64,000 bases of DNA from Arsukibacterium tuosuense (GTDB taxonomy: Bacteria > Pseudomonadota > Gammaproteobacteria > Enterobacterales > Alteromonadaceae). Every line of letters starts with the position of its first letter. Position 1 is the first letter of the stretch. The stretch spans positions 124,001-188,000 of the forward strand of contig NZ_OBEB01000008.1 in assembly GCF_900215315.1 (NCBI RefSeq), written 5' to 3'. Of the stretch, positions 41,779 to 51,270 are shown in pieces. A program made the translations under genes and the position numbers. The notes below the pieces were generated by a model. The model did no database searches and was not told the DNA's origin. It saw only the letters and a list, made by a program, of their open reading frames with translations.

Positions 41779-43845
41779 ATGGCAGCGGTTAAAACAGGTT
41801 ATCTGATTATTGCCGGTATCATCTGGCTGGTGGTGCCGTTATCGGCCACGCTGGCATCCACACTTAATGTGGATGATGATAACAGCGAAATTGAGCATAT
41901 CGTGGTGACTACGGTCGCCATGCAGGACCCACTTATTGTCGTTACCGACCCCAAAAAGCCACGCCAGCCTTTGCCCGCCCATGATGGTGCCGACTATCTG
42001 CGCAGTATCACCGGCTTTAGCGCAATTCGTAAAGGTGGTGCCAGTAGTGACCCGCTGTTTCGGGGAATGGCCGGCTCCAGACTAAATATTCTGACTGATG
42101 GTGATATGTTGCTGGGCGGCTGTGGCAGCCGGATGGACCCGCCCACCGCCTACATTGCGCCGCAAGCTTACGATAAACTGACCATTATTAAAGGCCCGCA
42201 AACGGTCATTTACGGCCCCGGCAGCAGTGCTGCCACCGTGTTATTTGAGCGGGATAACGCCCGTCTTACTCAGCCTGGCGTCAGCGGTAGTGTCAATACT
42301 ACCGGCGCCAGTGCCGGCCGCTTTGACAGTGCGCTTGATGTCACTGGCGGTAATAGCAGCGGTTTTGCCAGAGCAATTGCAACTGTCGCCCGCTCTGATG
42401 ATTACCGGGATGGCAGTGGCCAGCGCATTCATTCGGCCTATCAGCGTTGGAGTTCCCAGTTAGAGCTGGGCTATACACCATCCGATGACAACACCCTACT
42501 GCTTAAATTTGGCCGTAGTGATGGTGAAGCGGCTTACGCCGACCGGTTAATGGACGGTAGTGTATTTAAGCGGCAAAACCTTGGTTTGAAATGGTCGCTG
42601 AGCGCACTTAACCGCTATCTGCAGCGCCTGGATGTGCAGTGGTATTACAATTACATCGACCATGTTATGGACAACTTCAGTTTGCGCACCTTTACTCCCG
42701 GCATGATGATGGCCAACCCCAGCGCCAGCAACCCGGACCGCCGCACCCTTGGCGGGCGATTATTTACCGAATGGCAGCTGCATCAGGACATCAGCTGGCA
42801 ATTAGGGCTGGATGCTGCCCGCAATATTCATCGAATTCGCAATAGTATGAACCAGCAAATGATGCCCTATCAGCAACAGCCAAGGCAGCAAGATATCCGC
42901 TTCACTCAGCTTGGGTTGTTCAGCGAGCTGGAGTATCAGCTTAACGATAGTGGCCAGCTGATCGCCGGTGCCCGGCTGGATTACTGGCAGGCTACTGATA
43001 GCCGGCCGTTACTTGGCAGCATGGCGCAACAGCAGCCTAACCCCAGTTTTGGTCAGCAACGGGATGATTATCTGAAGGCGGGGTTTATCCGCTATCAGCA
43101 GCAGCTGGCTAACTGGCAATGGTATCTGGGGCTGGGCTACAACGAACGTTTTCCTGATTACTGGGAGCTGGCCGGCGCCGGCAGAGCCGCAGAGCAAAGT
43201 ATCAGTGCATTTTATATTAAACCTGAACTCACCACGCAACTGGACCTGGGGCTGATTTATCAGCATCGTGCCTGGCAACTGGGCTTATCGCTATTTGCCA
43301 ATACTATCGACGATTATCTGTTGTCGCAGCAAAACTGGCCACTGGGCATGCAACGTTTAACGGTCAGCCGTAATATCGATGCCCGTTCTGTTGGCGCAGA
43401 GCTGGATCTGAGTTACCGCTTTAACAACCAATGGCATAGTAGCCTGGCACTGGCTTACGTCAGGGGAAAAAATTATACCGACAACCTGCCACTGGCACAG
43501 CAGCCACCGCTGGAAGCAAAACTGGCAGTAAATTATGACCAGCAAAACTGGTACTCAGGTGTGTTATGGCGTCTGGTTGCAGCGCAGCATAGGGTAGCGC
43601 CAGGTCAGGGTAATATTGTGGGTACAGATATTGCGCCAAGCCCCGGTTTTGGCGTGTTATCCTGGCATGCCGGCTGGCGCTACAGCAGCACGTTCACCCT
43701 GGTGGCCGGCATTGACAACCTGACTGATCAGCAGTACCACGAACATCTTAGTAAAGCAGGAGCCATGGTCAGCGGCTTCCTGCCAGTCGCCCAGATCAAT
43801 GAAGCCGGCCGCACCTTATGGCTGAATATGAACTGGCAGTTTTAA
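41779..43845 (+). CDS. oprC: TonB-dependent copper receptor (NosA/OprC family)
   Basis: 688 aa. An N-terminal helix serves as signal peptide (to about residue 26). The plug domain has FSAIRKGGASSDPLFRGMAG and the copper site GGCGSRMDPPTAY with Cys115-x3-Met119, the CxxxM ligand pair of OprC. A 22-strand barrel ends in WLNMNWQF with the terminal Phe. It takes up Cu across the outer membrane; copper supply suits nitrous-oxide or copper-oxidase enzymes. A RegA site precedes it. Confidence 0.93.
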   Translation: MAAVKTGYLIIAGIIWLVVPLSATLASTLNVDDDNSEIEHIVVTTVAMQDPLIVVTDPKKPRQPLPAHDGADYLRSITGFSAIRKGGASSDPLFRGMAGSRLNILTDGDMLLGGCGSRMDPPTAYIAPQAYDKLTIIKGPQTVIYGPGSSAATVLFERDNARLTQPGVSGSVNTTGASAGRFDSALDVTGGNSSGFARAIATVARSDDYRDGSGQRIHSAYQRWSSQLELGYTPSDDNTLLLKFGRSDGEAAYADRLMDGSVFKRQNLGLKWSLSALNRYLQRLDVQWYYNYIDHVMDNFSLRTFTPGMMMANPSASNPDRRTLGGRLFTEWQLHQDISWQLGLDAARNIHRIRNSMNQQMMPYQQQPRQQDIRFTQLGLFSELEYQLNDSGQLIAGARLDYWQATDSRPLLGSMAQQQPNPSFGQQRDDYLKAGFIRYQQQLANWQWYLGLGYNERFPDYWELAGAGRAAEQSISAFYIKPELTTQLDLGLIYQHRAWQLGLSLFANTIDDYLLSQQNWPLGMQRLTVSRNIDARSVGAELDLSYRFNNQWHSSLALAYVRGKNYTDNLPLAQQPPLEAKLAVNYDQQNWYSGVLWRLVAAQHRVAPGQGNIVGTDIAPSPGFGVLSWHAGWRYSSTFTLVAGIDNLTDQQYHEHLSKAGAMVSGFLPVAQINEAGRTLWLNMNWQF

Positions 43846-43898
43846 CCAGCAAAGGTCAACACGCCCTAACTTAATCATCAAAGTTACAACTGGGCTTG

Positions 43899-43979
43899 GT
43901 ATGGCGTTGGGGGTATTGCTGCAATTCAGTGCTGCCATCCGCCAGGGTATGTTTAAAAGTAGCTGTTTTGCTGACAAGA
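43899..43979 (-). pseudogene. Fragment of a type II sulfide:quinone oxidoreductase gene
   Basis: About 80 bases match the SQR gene at 49723-51054 in two blocks: the first equals the segment near 50,115-50,135, the second the segment near 50,290-50,345 (encoding FKRTLADGSTELQQ). The 160 bases between them are missing, and the join lies at a short repeat (TTGCTGCA/TTGTTGCA). It is a decayed second copy. Nothing else of that gene remains. Confidence 0.75.
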
Positions 43980-44090
43980 CAAAAGTTTGTGCTGGAACAA
44001 GCTTTCTTCTGATAAAGCCGCTTATCTCCACAATTAAGCTAAACTTACCGATGTATACAAGTAAATTCTAATTTTGCCGGGGTAGATAAT

Positions 44091-45374
44091 ATGAAACGTA
44101 CTATTGTCGTTGGCGCAGGTTTAGGTGGTATGTCAGTGGTTTACGAACTGCGGCAAAAACTGGCTAAAGATCATGAAGTGATGTTAATTGGCGAAGGTGT
44201 TGAGTTTCAGTTTGTGCCGTCTAACCCCTGGGTCGCACTGGGTGAGCGCACGCGGGATAAGGTGGTATTGGATATTACGCCTTATGCTGAAAAGTATCAG
44301 ATCCCGTTTAACAGTAGTGGTGTGGATCAGATTGATGCTGGCAATAATAACCTGACCAGCGGTGATGGCCAGCAGTGGCAATATGACTATCTGGTATTGT
44401 GTACAGGTCCCCGCCTGGCGTTTGATCTGGTACCTGGTGCTGGTCCTGAACAGTTTACTCAGTCCATTTGCCACGTTGATCATGCAGTAAAGGCTTATGA
44501 TGCCTATCTAAAACTGCTTGAATCACCCGGCCCGGTTCTGGTGGGAGCCATGCAGGGTGCAAGCTGCTTTGGCCCGGCTTACGAATATGTATTAACGCTG
44601 GAACATTTGTTGCGTAAAAAGAAAATCCGCGACAGGGTACCTATTACCTTTGTTACCAGCGAGCCTTATATCGGCCATATGGGCCTGGGTGGTGTGGGCG
44701 ATTCGAAATCATTGATGGAAAGCGAGTTCCGCCAGCGCGACATCAAATGGATCTGCAATGCCCGCATTAACCAATTTGAACAGCATCAGGCTTCGGTTGA
44801 TGAAATCAGCCGCAAAGGCGAGGTCGACTTCAGCCATCAGTTGCCGTTTAAGCTGGCTATGTTTATACCGTCATTCCGTGGCTCAGAGGCAATTGCTGCA
44901 GTACCGGGGCTGTGCAACGAAAAAGGCTTTGTGCTTACCGACGAGTTCCAGTGCAGTAAAGCCTACCGCAATATTTTTGCTGCCGGCGTTTGTGTAGCCA
45001 TACCACCACTTGAAGTGACGCCAGTTCCGGTAGGCGCGCCGAAAACCGGTTTTATGATTGAATCGATGACCACCAGTATCGTCGAAAATATTCTCAGTCT
45101 GGAGCAGGACCAGCCGATGGCGACCCGGCCAACTCTGAATGCTATTTGCCTGGCCGACATGGGCGACAAAGGTGCTGCCTTTGTGGCACTGCCGCAAAAT
45201 CCGCCCCGTAATACCAGCTGGACGTCGATGGGCAAGTGGGTGAATGTGGCGAAAGTAGCGTTTGAGAAGTACTTTTTATACAAAGTGAAACACGGTACCA
45301 GCGAGCCCATTTACGAAAAATATGTGCTGAGCGCCATTGGCATTCACCGCACTAAAGACAAAGATAAAGACTAA
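44091..45374 (+). CDS. SQR-like FAD-dependent oxidoreductase
   Basis: 427 aa. FAD-binding start TIVVGAGLGGMSVVYEL, second nucleotide motif YLVLCTGPRL, and two candidate redox cysteines, Cys159 (MQGASCFGP) and Cys301 (AAGVCVAIPP), as in sulfide:quinone oxidoreductases. The C-terminal region (VPVGAPKTGFMIESM) binds quinone or membrane in that family. Type I to VI cannot be decided by eye. It differs strongly from the type II enzyme at 49723. It would pass electrons from sulfide to quinone. Confidence 0.75.
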   Translation: MKRTIVVGAGLGGMSVVYELRQKLAKDHEVMLIGEGVEFQFVPSNPWVALGERTRDKVVLDITPYAEKYQIPFNSSGVDQIDAGNNNLTSGDGQQWQYDYLVLCTGPRLAFDLVPGAGPEQFTQSICHVDHAVKAYDAYLKLLESPGPVLVGAMQGASCFGPAYEYVLTLEHLLRKKKIRDRVPITFVTSEPYIGHMGLGGVGDSKSLMESEFRQRDIKWICNARINQFEQHQASVDEISRKGEVDFSHQLPFKLAMFIPSFRGSEAIAAVPGLCNEKGFVLTDEFQCSKAYRNIFAAGVCVAIPPLEVTPVPVGAPKTGFMIESMTTSIVENILSLEQDQPMATRPTLNAICLADMGDKGAAFVALPQNPPRNTSWTSMGKWVNVAKVAFEKYFLYKVKHGTSEPIYEKYVLSAIGIHRTKDKDKD

Positions 45375-45413
45375 GCAAACCTTGGCTATAGTGTTGCTGC
45401 GACGGAGAAAAAA

Positions 45414-46454
45414 ATGAAATGGTTGTCCCGGTTTTTATTAGCTGCCCTGGTGTATACCAGCCAGGTTGCTGCCGCCGAATGGTTGATGCTGAGCGAGGAG
45501 GCCGCGCCACAGTGGCTTGAGCTGCCGGTCACTGTTGAGGCCATTGCTGCCTCCACAGTGTCAGCGCAAACCAGTGGCCGTATTATCGAACTTCCCTACG
45601 ACGTGAACGATTTAGTGCCGCAGGGGGCGGTGATTGTGCGTTTTAGCGACAGCGAGCAGCGCGCCCGGTTGCAACAAGCCGAGGCTGGGGTGGCTGAAGC
45701 GTTAAGCCGGCAGGGCGAAACCGGGAAAGAACTACACCGAGTCAAAGCGCTGAACGAGCAGGGGCTGGTAGCTAAAGCCGCCCTGGATCAGGCCATGGCC
45801 AATGCCGCTGCAGCCGAAGCCCGCACTAAACAGGCGTTAGCCAGTGTCGCGCAAGCTAAAGAGTTATTGGAGCAAACTGTCGTGCGGGCGCCCTACAGCG
45901 GCATAGTGCAGCAACGTTTTGTTGAACTGGGCGAGCTGGCCATGCCGGGTAAAGCCTTGTTGCGGGGTTTAAGTCTGGAGCATTTGCGGCTTAGCGGGCA
46001 AATAACGCAGCGGCAGCTTGCTGCGGCGCAACAAAGCAGTGCGGCGCAGTTGCAGCTGTCAGATGGCCGTATCATTGAGTTGGGTGAGCCGAAACTTACC
46101 ATAGCACCAGAGGCCAGCAACGGCGGCCATAGTTATTTACTGCGCCTGACATTGCCAGAGGCTGACTACAGCCAGTACAGCATTTACCCCGGTAGCTGGC
46201 AGCGCTTAAAGCTACAGGTAGCAACGCAGTCAGTGCTGCGGTTGCCGCTATCTGCAGTGATCTGGCGTGGAGAAGTCAGCGCTGTCTGGCAAAAACTGCC
46301 TGAAGGTGTGGTATTGCAACAGGTGCGGCTGCAACAACTGGATGTGAACTCGGTACGGGTGTTGTCGGGCTTAACCGCCGGTGCAGTAGTGGCTGCCGAT
46401 GCGACGGCTTATGCCAGCAGGTTTAGCCAGCAACGTCGTGCGGTGCAGGAGTAA
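45414..46454 (+). CDS. RND efflux periplasmic adaptor (membrane fusion protein)
   Basis: 346 aa with a signal peptide (MKWLSRFLLAALVYTSQVAA). Order: lipoyl half (VSAQTSGRIIELPYDVNDLV), an alpha-helical hairpin about 70-150 rich in Ala/Gln, the second lipoyl half (TVVRAPYSGIVQQRF), and a beta-barrel. It bridges the RND pump at 46462 and an outer-membrane channel not encoded here. Confidence 0.88.
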   Translation: MKWLSRFLLAALVYTSQVAAAEWLMLSEEAAPQWLELPVTVEAIAASTVSAQTSGRIIELPYDVNDLVPQGAVIVRFSDSEQRARLQQAEAGVAEALSRQGETGKELHRVKALNEQGLVAKAALDQAMANAAAAEARTKQALASVAQAKELLEQTVVRAPYSGIVQQRFVELGELAMPGKALLRGLSLEHLRLSGQITQRQLAAAQQSSAAQLQLSDGRIIELGEPKLTIAPEASNGGHSYLLRLTLPEADYSQYSIYPGSWQRLKLQVATQSVLRLPLSAVIWRGEVSAVWQKLPEGVVLQQVRLQQLDVNSVRVLSGLTAGAVVAADATAYASRFSQQRRAVQE

Positions 46455-46461
46455 TGGCACT

Positions 46462-49400
46462 ATGAGCAAGCATTTAGGGGTGTCTGGCGGCCTGGCAGAC
46501 CGTTTTAAAATTAACCAAATCACGCCATTGCTGGCGTTGGTCGGTTTTTTACTTGGCCTGTTTGCTGTATTGGTGACGCCGCGCGAAGAAGAGCCACAAA
46601 TCGAAGTGACCTTTGCCAATGTGTTTATTCCCTACACCGGTGCCAGCGCAGCTATGGTAGAGAAGCAGGTGGCGATAGCAGCGGAGAAAATTGTTGCAGA
46701 AATTGCCGGCATAGAGCATGTGTATTCGGTATCTGAAGCTGGCATGGCTATTTTAACAGTGCAGTTTAAAGTGGGTGAGCCGCGCACCGAGGCACTGGTG
46801 CGATTGTACAACGCTTTCTACGCCAATGCGGACTGGCAACCGGCCGACAGTCAAATTGGCCCGGTGTTGATAAAACCCAAGGGCATAGACGATGTACCAA
46901 TTTATGCGGTAACCCTTTGGAGCGACAATCCGGCAGTTAGCCGCGCCGCGCTTAGTGCTGCCGCCAAAGGGTTGGAAGAACAACTGCAGCAGATAGCCGG
47001 CACCCGTGATATTTATACCTTAGGTGCAACACCGGAGCAGATCCTGGTGCGTTTTGACGTTAGCCGACTGGCTGCGTATAAGCTGGATTTAGCGCGGGTA
47101 CAGGCTGCACTGCAACAAAATAATGGTATCTCTCAGCAGATGGCGATGCTGGTACCGCACACAGAAATTCTGCTGGAGTCCGGGGTTGCGCTGCACAGTG
47201 TCGACGATGTCGCTCAGCTGATTATCAGCGTGCAGCAAACCGGGCAGGGGCCGCAGCCGGTATACCTGGCTGATGTCGCCGATATCAGAGCGCAAAGCGC
47301 CAAACCTGACAGCTATGTACAGCATGTTGAACGTATAGCCGGCACCGTGCAGCAAAACCCGGCCGTGACGTTGTATGTGGCGAAGCAACCCGGCCAGAAT
47401 GCAGTGGATGTTACCCGGTCTATCCAGCGCAAACTGGATAACCTGTCGCAATATTATTTAAGTCAGGATATCAAGCTGACCGAGAGCCGTAACTACGGTG
47501 ATACCGCCAAAGACAAAGCCGACACCCTGATTAAAAAACTGCTGTTTGCTACCTTGTCTGTGGTGCTGCTGGTTGGTTTTGCCCTGGGCTGGCGCGAAGC
47601 GTTTGTGGTGGGGATGGCGGTTATTATTACCCTGGCTATTACCTTATTTGCCTCCTGGGCCTATGGTTTTACCTTAAACCGGGTATCGCTGTTTGCGCTG
47701 ATTTTCTCCATCGGTATTCTGGTCGATGACGCCATAGTGGTAGTAGAAAACTTGCACCGCCACTGGCTGGACGGCAAACAAAGCTTACTTGAGGCCATTC
47801 CTTCTGCGGTGGAGGAAGTGGGTGCGCCAACAATTTTAGCTACTTTTACCGTGGTGGCGGCCTTGCTGCCAATGGCCTTTGTCAGTGGTTTGATGGGCCC
47901 TTATATGAGCCCCATTCCGATTAACGCCAGCATGGGTATGCTTATTTCCTTGCTGGTTGCTTTTATTTTTACTCCCTGGTTATTTTACCGGGTGTTTGCT
48001 AACCGCACCCCAGCCGCTGGCCACCACGCGCAACACGGCGGTAAAGCTGAGCGCTTATTCAATCGGGTGATGCTGCCGTTTCTGCGCGCCCGCGCTGGCC
48101 GCACAAACCGTATCTGGCTGTTATTGGGCTTATTAGTGGCGATTGCCGGCTCGGTGCTACTGGTGCAGCAGCAGGTGGTGACATTAAAAATGTTGCCGTT
48201 TGATAACAAATCAGAATTTCAGGTGGTGGTCGATTTACCTGAGGGCAGCACCCTGGAGCAAACTCAGGCGGTGTTGAACCGCATCAGCCTGGCATTGCTG
48301 CAACAACCGGAAGTGCTGCACGTGCAAAGTTATGCCGGTACCGCCGCACCGATTAACTTTAACGGTCTGGTGCGGCAGTATTACCTGCGCCGTTATCCGT
48401 GGCAGGGAGATGTCCAGGTTAATCTGGCCGGCCGGCTGGCACGCGATGAGCAAAGCCATGCTATTGCGCTTCGGGTGCGGCCAGCACTTGCGCAACTGGC
48501 GCTGGAAAGCGGCGCCAGCATTAAACTGGTTGAAGTGCCGCCCGGACCGCCGGTGATGGCGCCGCTGGTGGCAGAGGTGTATGGCCCGGATTATGCCAGT
48601 CAGTTAACAGCGGCGGCGCAAATCAGTCAGGTATTCGCTCAGGCTGAACACGTTACCGACATCGACAGCACTATTGAAGCGGCACAACCCCGCTGGCAGC
48701 TGTTGGTCGACCAGCATCAAGCCGCGTTACATGGCGTGTCGGTAGCAGCGATAAATCAGGCGCTGCAAATTGCCCTGTCCGGCCAGAATGGTGGTTATCT
48801 GCGCAGCGAACAGCGTTATAACTTAACACCAATTCAACTGAAACTGACCGAGCAAAGCCTGGCTGACTGGCAACAACTGCAACGCTTGCCGATCCCCAGT
48901 ATGCACGGCGGCACCGTGCCCTTGTCCGAGCTGGTAATGAAGCAGCAAGGCCAGCGGCAAAACGCTATTTACCGCAAAGACCTGCGCCCGGTCGTGTTTG
49001 TTACTGCCGATTTAGCCGGTGGTAGCGACAGCCCGCTATACGGTATGCTGGATATCCGTGCCCGGCTCAACCAGCAAATGCCGACGATGGTACAGCAGTT
49101 AATCAGTGCGCCGGATGATACTGACGCGGTAAGCATTAAGTGGGATGGTGAGTGGCAAATAACCTATGAGACCTTCCGCGATATGGGCCTGGCCTATGGC
49201 GTGGGGTTAATTATGATTTATCTGCTGGTGGTGGCACAGTTTAAATCCTATGGTGTGCCGCTGATTATTATGGCGCCGATCCCGCTGACCCTGATTGGCA
49301 TTATGCCGGGGCACTGGTTAATGCAGGCACAGTTTACCGCTACCTCGATGATCGGCATGATAGCGCTGGCGGGTATTATTGTCCGCAACTCTATTTTGCT

Positions 49401-49665
49401 GGTCGATTATATCCAGCAGCAACTGGCTCAGGGCGTGGCATTGCAGCAGGCAGTGATCCATGCTTCAGCCGTGCGGGCGCGGCCCATTATTTTAACCGGG
49501 CTGGCTGCTATGCTGGGGGCGTTTTTTATCCTGGATGACCCTATCTTCGGTGGTCTGGCGGTAGCGCTGATCTTCGGTATCCTGGTGTCTACGTTGCTTA
49601 CCCTGGTGGTGATCCCGGTGGTGTATTATGCCTACCATTATGCTGATACAGAGCAGCCAGGTTGA
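46462..49665 (+). CDS. RND-family inner-membrane efflux pump
   Basis: 1,067 aa from ATG 46462 (AGGAG upstream; an upstream start at 46399 would overlap the adaptor). Twelve helices in the usual 1+5+1+5 arrangement, large periplasmic loops, and the proton-relay region GILVDDAIVVVENLHRH in helix 4. It is of the HAE type and pairs with the adaptor at 45414. The sulfur-gene context suggests export of a thiol, sulfur compound or metal, but no specificity is visible. Confidence 0.9.
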   Translation: MSKHLGVSGGLADRFKINQITPLLALVGFLLGLFAVLVTPREEEPQIEVTFANVFIPYTGASAAMVEKQVAIAAEKIVAEIAGIEHVYSVSEAGMAILTVQFKVGEPRTEALVRLYNAFYANADWQPADSQIGPVLIKPKGIDDVPIYAVTLWSDNPAVSRAALSAAAKGLEEQLQQIAGTRDIYTLGATPEQILVRFDVSRLAAYKLDLARVQAALQQNNGISQQMAMLVPHTEILLESGVALHSVDDVAQLIISVQQTGQGPQPVYLADVADIRAQSAKPDSYVQHVERIAGTVQQNPAVTLYVAKQPGQNAVDVTRSIQRKLDNLSQYYLSQDIKLTESRNYGDTAKDKADTLIKKLLFATLSVVLLVGFALGWREAFVVGMAVIITLAITLFASWAYGFTLNRVSLFALIFSIGILVDDAIVVVENLHRHWLDGKQSLLEAIPSAVEEVGAPTILATFTVVAALLPMAFVSGLMGPYMSPIPINASMGMLISLLVAFIFTPWLFYRVFANRTPAAGHHAQHGGKAERLFNRVMLPFLRARAGRTNRIWLLLGLLVAIAGSVLLVQQQVVTLKMLPFDNKSEFQVVVDLPEGSTLEQTQAVLNRISLALLQQPEVLHVQSYAGTAAPINFNGLVRQYYLRRYPWQGDVQVNLAGRLARDEQSHAIALRVRPALAQLALESGASIKLVEVPPGPPVMAPLVAEVYGPDYASQLTAAAQISQVFAQAEHVTDIDSTIEAAQPRWQLLVDQHQAALHGVSVAAINQALQIALSGQNGGYLRSEQRYNLTPIQLKLTEQSLADWQQLQRLPIPSMHGGTVPLSELVMKQQGQRQNAIYRKDLRPVVFVTADLAGGSDSPLYGMLDIRARLNQQMPTMVQQLISAPDDTDAVSIKWDGEWQITYETFRDMGLAYGVGLIMIYLLVVAQFKSYGVPLIIMAPIPLTLIGIMPGHWLMQAQFTATSMIGMIALAGIIVRNSILLVDYIQQQLAQGVALQQAVIHASAVRARPIILTGLAAMLGAFFILDDPIFGGLAVALIFGILVSTLLTLVVIPVVYYAYHYADTEQPG

Positions 49666-49722
49666 AATGACCTGATCTGTGTCAGGCTAAACAACAACAG
49701 ATAGATAATATGACGCATTTTT

Positions 49723-51054
49723 TCATTCTCGTTTAACTAAAGGGTCAACATTGCCGGTAGCGATGTCAGCGCCTGACCTGGTATGGCGGTCTGTTGGCAG
49801 ATTGTCCGGATAAAGCGGCGCAGCGAGCCATTCCCGGCCTTTCAGCATAGCGTGCCAGTATAGTGGTGGTAGCATTTTTTCTTTTAACAGCCAGGATAAC
49901 CTTGATGGCCTGGTACCATCGATAAACCACTTTGGAAAGGTAGGCTCTACTTTACCGCCGTACACAAATTCGGCCAGGACAATTTTGCCACGTTCTACGG
50001 TTAACGGGCAGGAGCCGTAACCATCATAAATAGCGCGCAACTTCTGATTGTTCAGCAGGCCAAGCAGGTTTTCAGCCACTACCGGCGCTTGTTTCCGCAC
50101 AGCTGCGGCTGTTTTGGCATTAGGGGTATTGCTGCAGTCTCCCAGTGCAAACACATTAGCAAAGGTTTTATGTTGTAAGGTGTCGGGGTAAACATCTACC
50201 CAGCCAGCGTTGTCAGCTAACGGGCTTTGTCTGATCACATCAGGGGCAACCTGCGGCGGGGTAACGTGCAGCATATCAAACTGTTTTTGTTGCAGTTCAG
50301 TGCTGCCATCCGCCAGGGTACGCTTAAAGGTAGCTGTTTTGCTGGCAGCATCAACAGCTTGCAGGTTCGTTTGCAGGTTAAGTTTAATCTGGTACTTTGC
50401 AATATACTGCTGTAGTGCCGGGACATAGTCGGCCACCCCAAACAAGGCGGCACCGGCACTGCAAAACTCAACATTTATGTTACTCAGTTGCTGCTGCCGT
50501 AACCAGTGGTCGCAAGACAAATACATCGCTTTTTGTGGTGCGCCGGCACATTTAATCGGCATGGCTGGCTGGGTGAAAATAGCCGTGCCACGGCCCAGTT
50601 GTTGCACCAGTTGCCAGGTGTAAGGCGCCATCCCTGGCTGATAGTTTGAGGTTATGCCCTGAGTGCCAAGGCTCTCTGTTAACCCGGGTATCGCCTGCCA
50701 ATCCAGCTTTAGTCCGGTGGCCACTACCAGGCTGCGGTAGCTCAGCTGCGTGTTATCAGCCAGTAACAGGGTATTTTGCTGTGGTGAGAAGCCTGCGGCA
50801 GCATGTTGAAACCAGCTGACATTTTTTGGGATAAGATCAGCCATTGGTTTGACGGTGCTGGCCTGACTGAATACGCCACCGCCTACTAAGGTCCAGCCAG
50901 GCTGATAATAGTGTTGGCTGGCGGGTTCAACCAGGGCAATGCTTAAGTCTGGCTGGCGTTTTTGTAAGCTGGCAATTGCTGCTAACCCTGCGGCGCCGCC
51001 ACCTACTACCACCACATCATAAATGGGTGATGCTACCGTCGTGTCTGTATTCAC
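49723..51054 (-). CDS. sqr: Type II sulfide:quinone oxidoreductase
   Basis: 443 aa. FAD motif VVVVGGGAAGLAAIASL, the type II hallmark HYYQPGWTLVGGG, and the redox cysteine pair Cys169 (PIKCAGAP) and Cys349 (YGSCPLTV), equivalent to Cys201 and Cys379 of human SQOR. The C-terminal amphipathic region (WLLKEKMLPPLYW) anchors it to the membrane. It oxidises sulfide, forms persulfide on an acceptor and reduces quinone. A 9-bp inverted repeat (51090-51127) lies 36 bp upstream. The persulfide dioxygenase at 60432 completes the pathway. Confidence 0.92.
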   Translation of the reverse strand: MNTDTTVASPIYDVVVVGGGAAGLAAIASLQKRQPDLSIALVEPASQHYYQPGWTLVGGGVFSQASTVKPMADLIPKNVSWFQHAAAGFSPQQNTLLLADNTQLSYRSLVVATGLKLDWQAIPGLTESLGTQGITSNYQPGMAPYTWQLVQQLGRGTAIFTQPAMPIKCAGAPQKAMYLSCDHWLRQQQLSNINVEFCSAGAALFGVADYVPALQQYIAKYQIKLNLQTNLQAVDAASKTATFKRTLADGSTELQQKQFDMLHVTPPQVAPDVIRQSPLADNAGWVDVYPDTLQHKTFANVFALGDCSNTPNAKTAAAVRKQAPVVAENLLGLLNNQKLRAIYDGYGSCPLTVERGKIVLAEFVYGGKVEPTFPKWFIDGTRPSRLSWLLKEKMLPPLYWHAMLKGREWLAAPLYPDNLPTDRHTRSGADIATGNVDPLVKRE

Positions 51055-51089
51055 AAGTCCTCCTGTCAGCCTGGCATATTAATAATTTA

Positions 51090-51127
51090 TATTCTTTACT
51101 GTTATATCGTTATATTAATAAAGAATA
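51090..51127 (-). promoter_or_regulatory. Inverted repeat upstream of sqr
   Basis: TATTCTTTA (51090-51098) and TAAAGAATA (51119-51127) are perfect complements separated by 20 bp of A+T-rich DNA. The TATTCT half resembles half of the prx/dioxygenase operator. A shared sulfide-sensing repressor is possible but the match is partial. Confidence 0.4.
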
Positions 51128-51270
51128 AACTAATTTAGGCCTTGCTGGCAGGTTTCGCAAGTGAAAACTGAATTTTTGTTAGAACATTGCGTTAAAACAA
51201 ATTACTAAATATGAAATTTTGCTAATATGCAGGGTTAAAAGTATCTGATAACGCTGATTCAGGAATAGTT

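Noticed and set aside
44030..44090. TTAC...GTAA inverted repeat before the SQR-like gene as the same operator as prx
   Set aside because: It has short arms only and lacks the 13-base core shared by prx and the dioxygenase gene.
51150..51270. A sigma-28 (FliA) promoter before the chemoreceptor
   Set aside because: No convincing TAAAGTTT-N11-GCCGATAA match was found.
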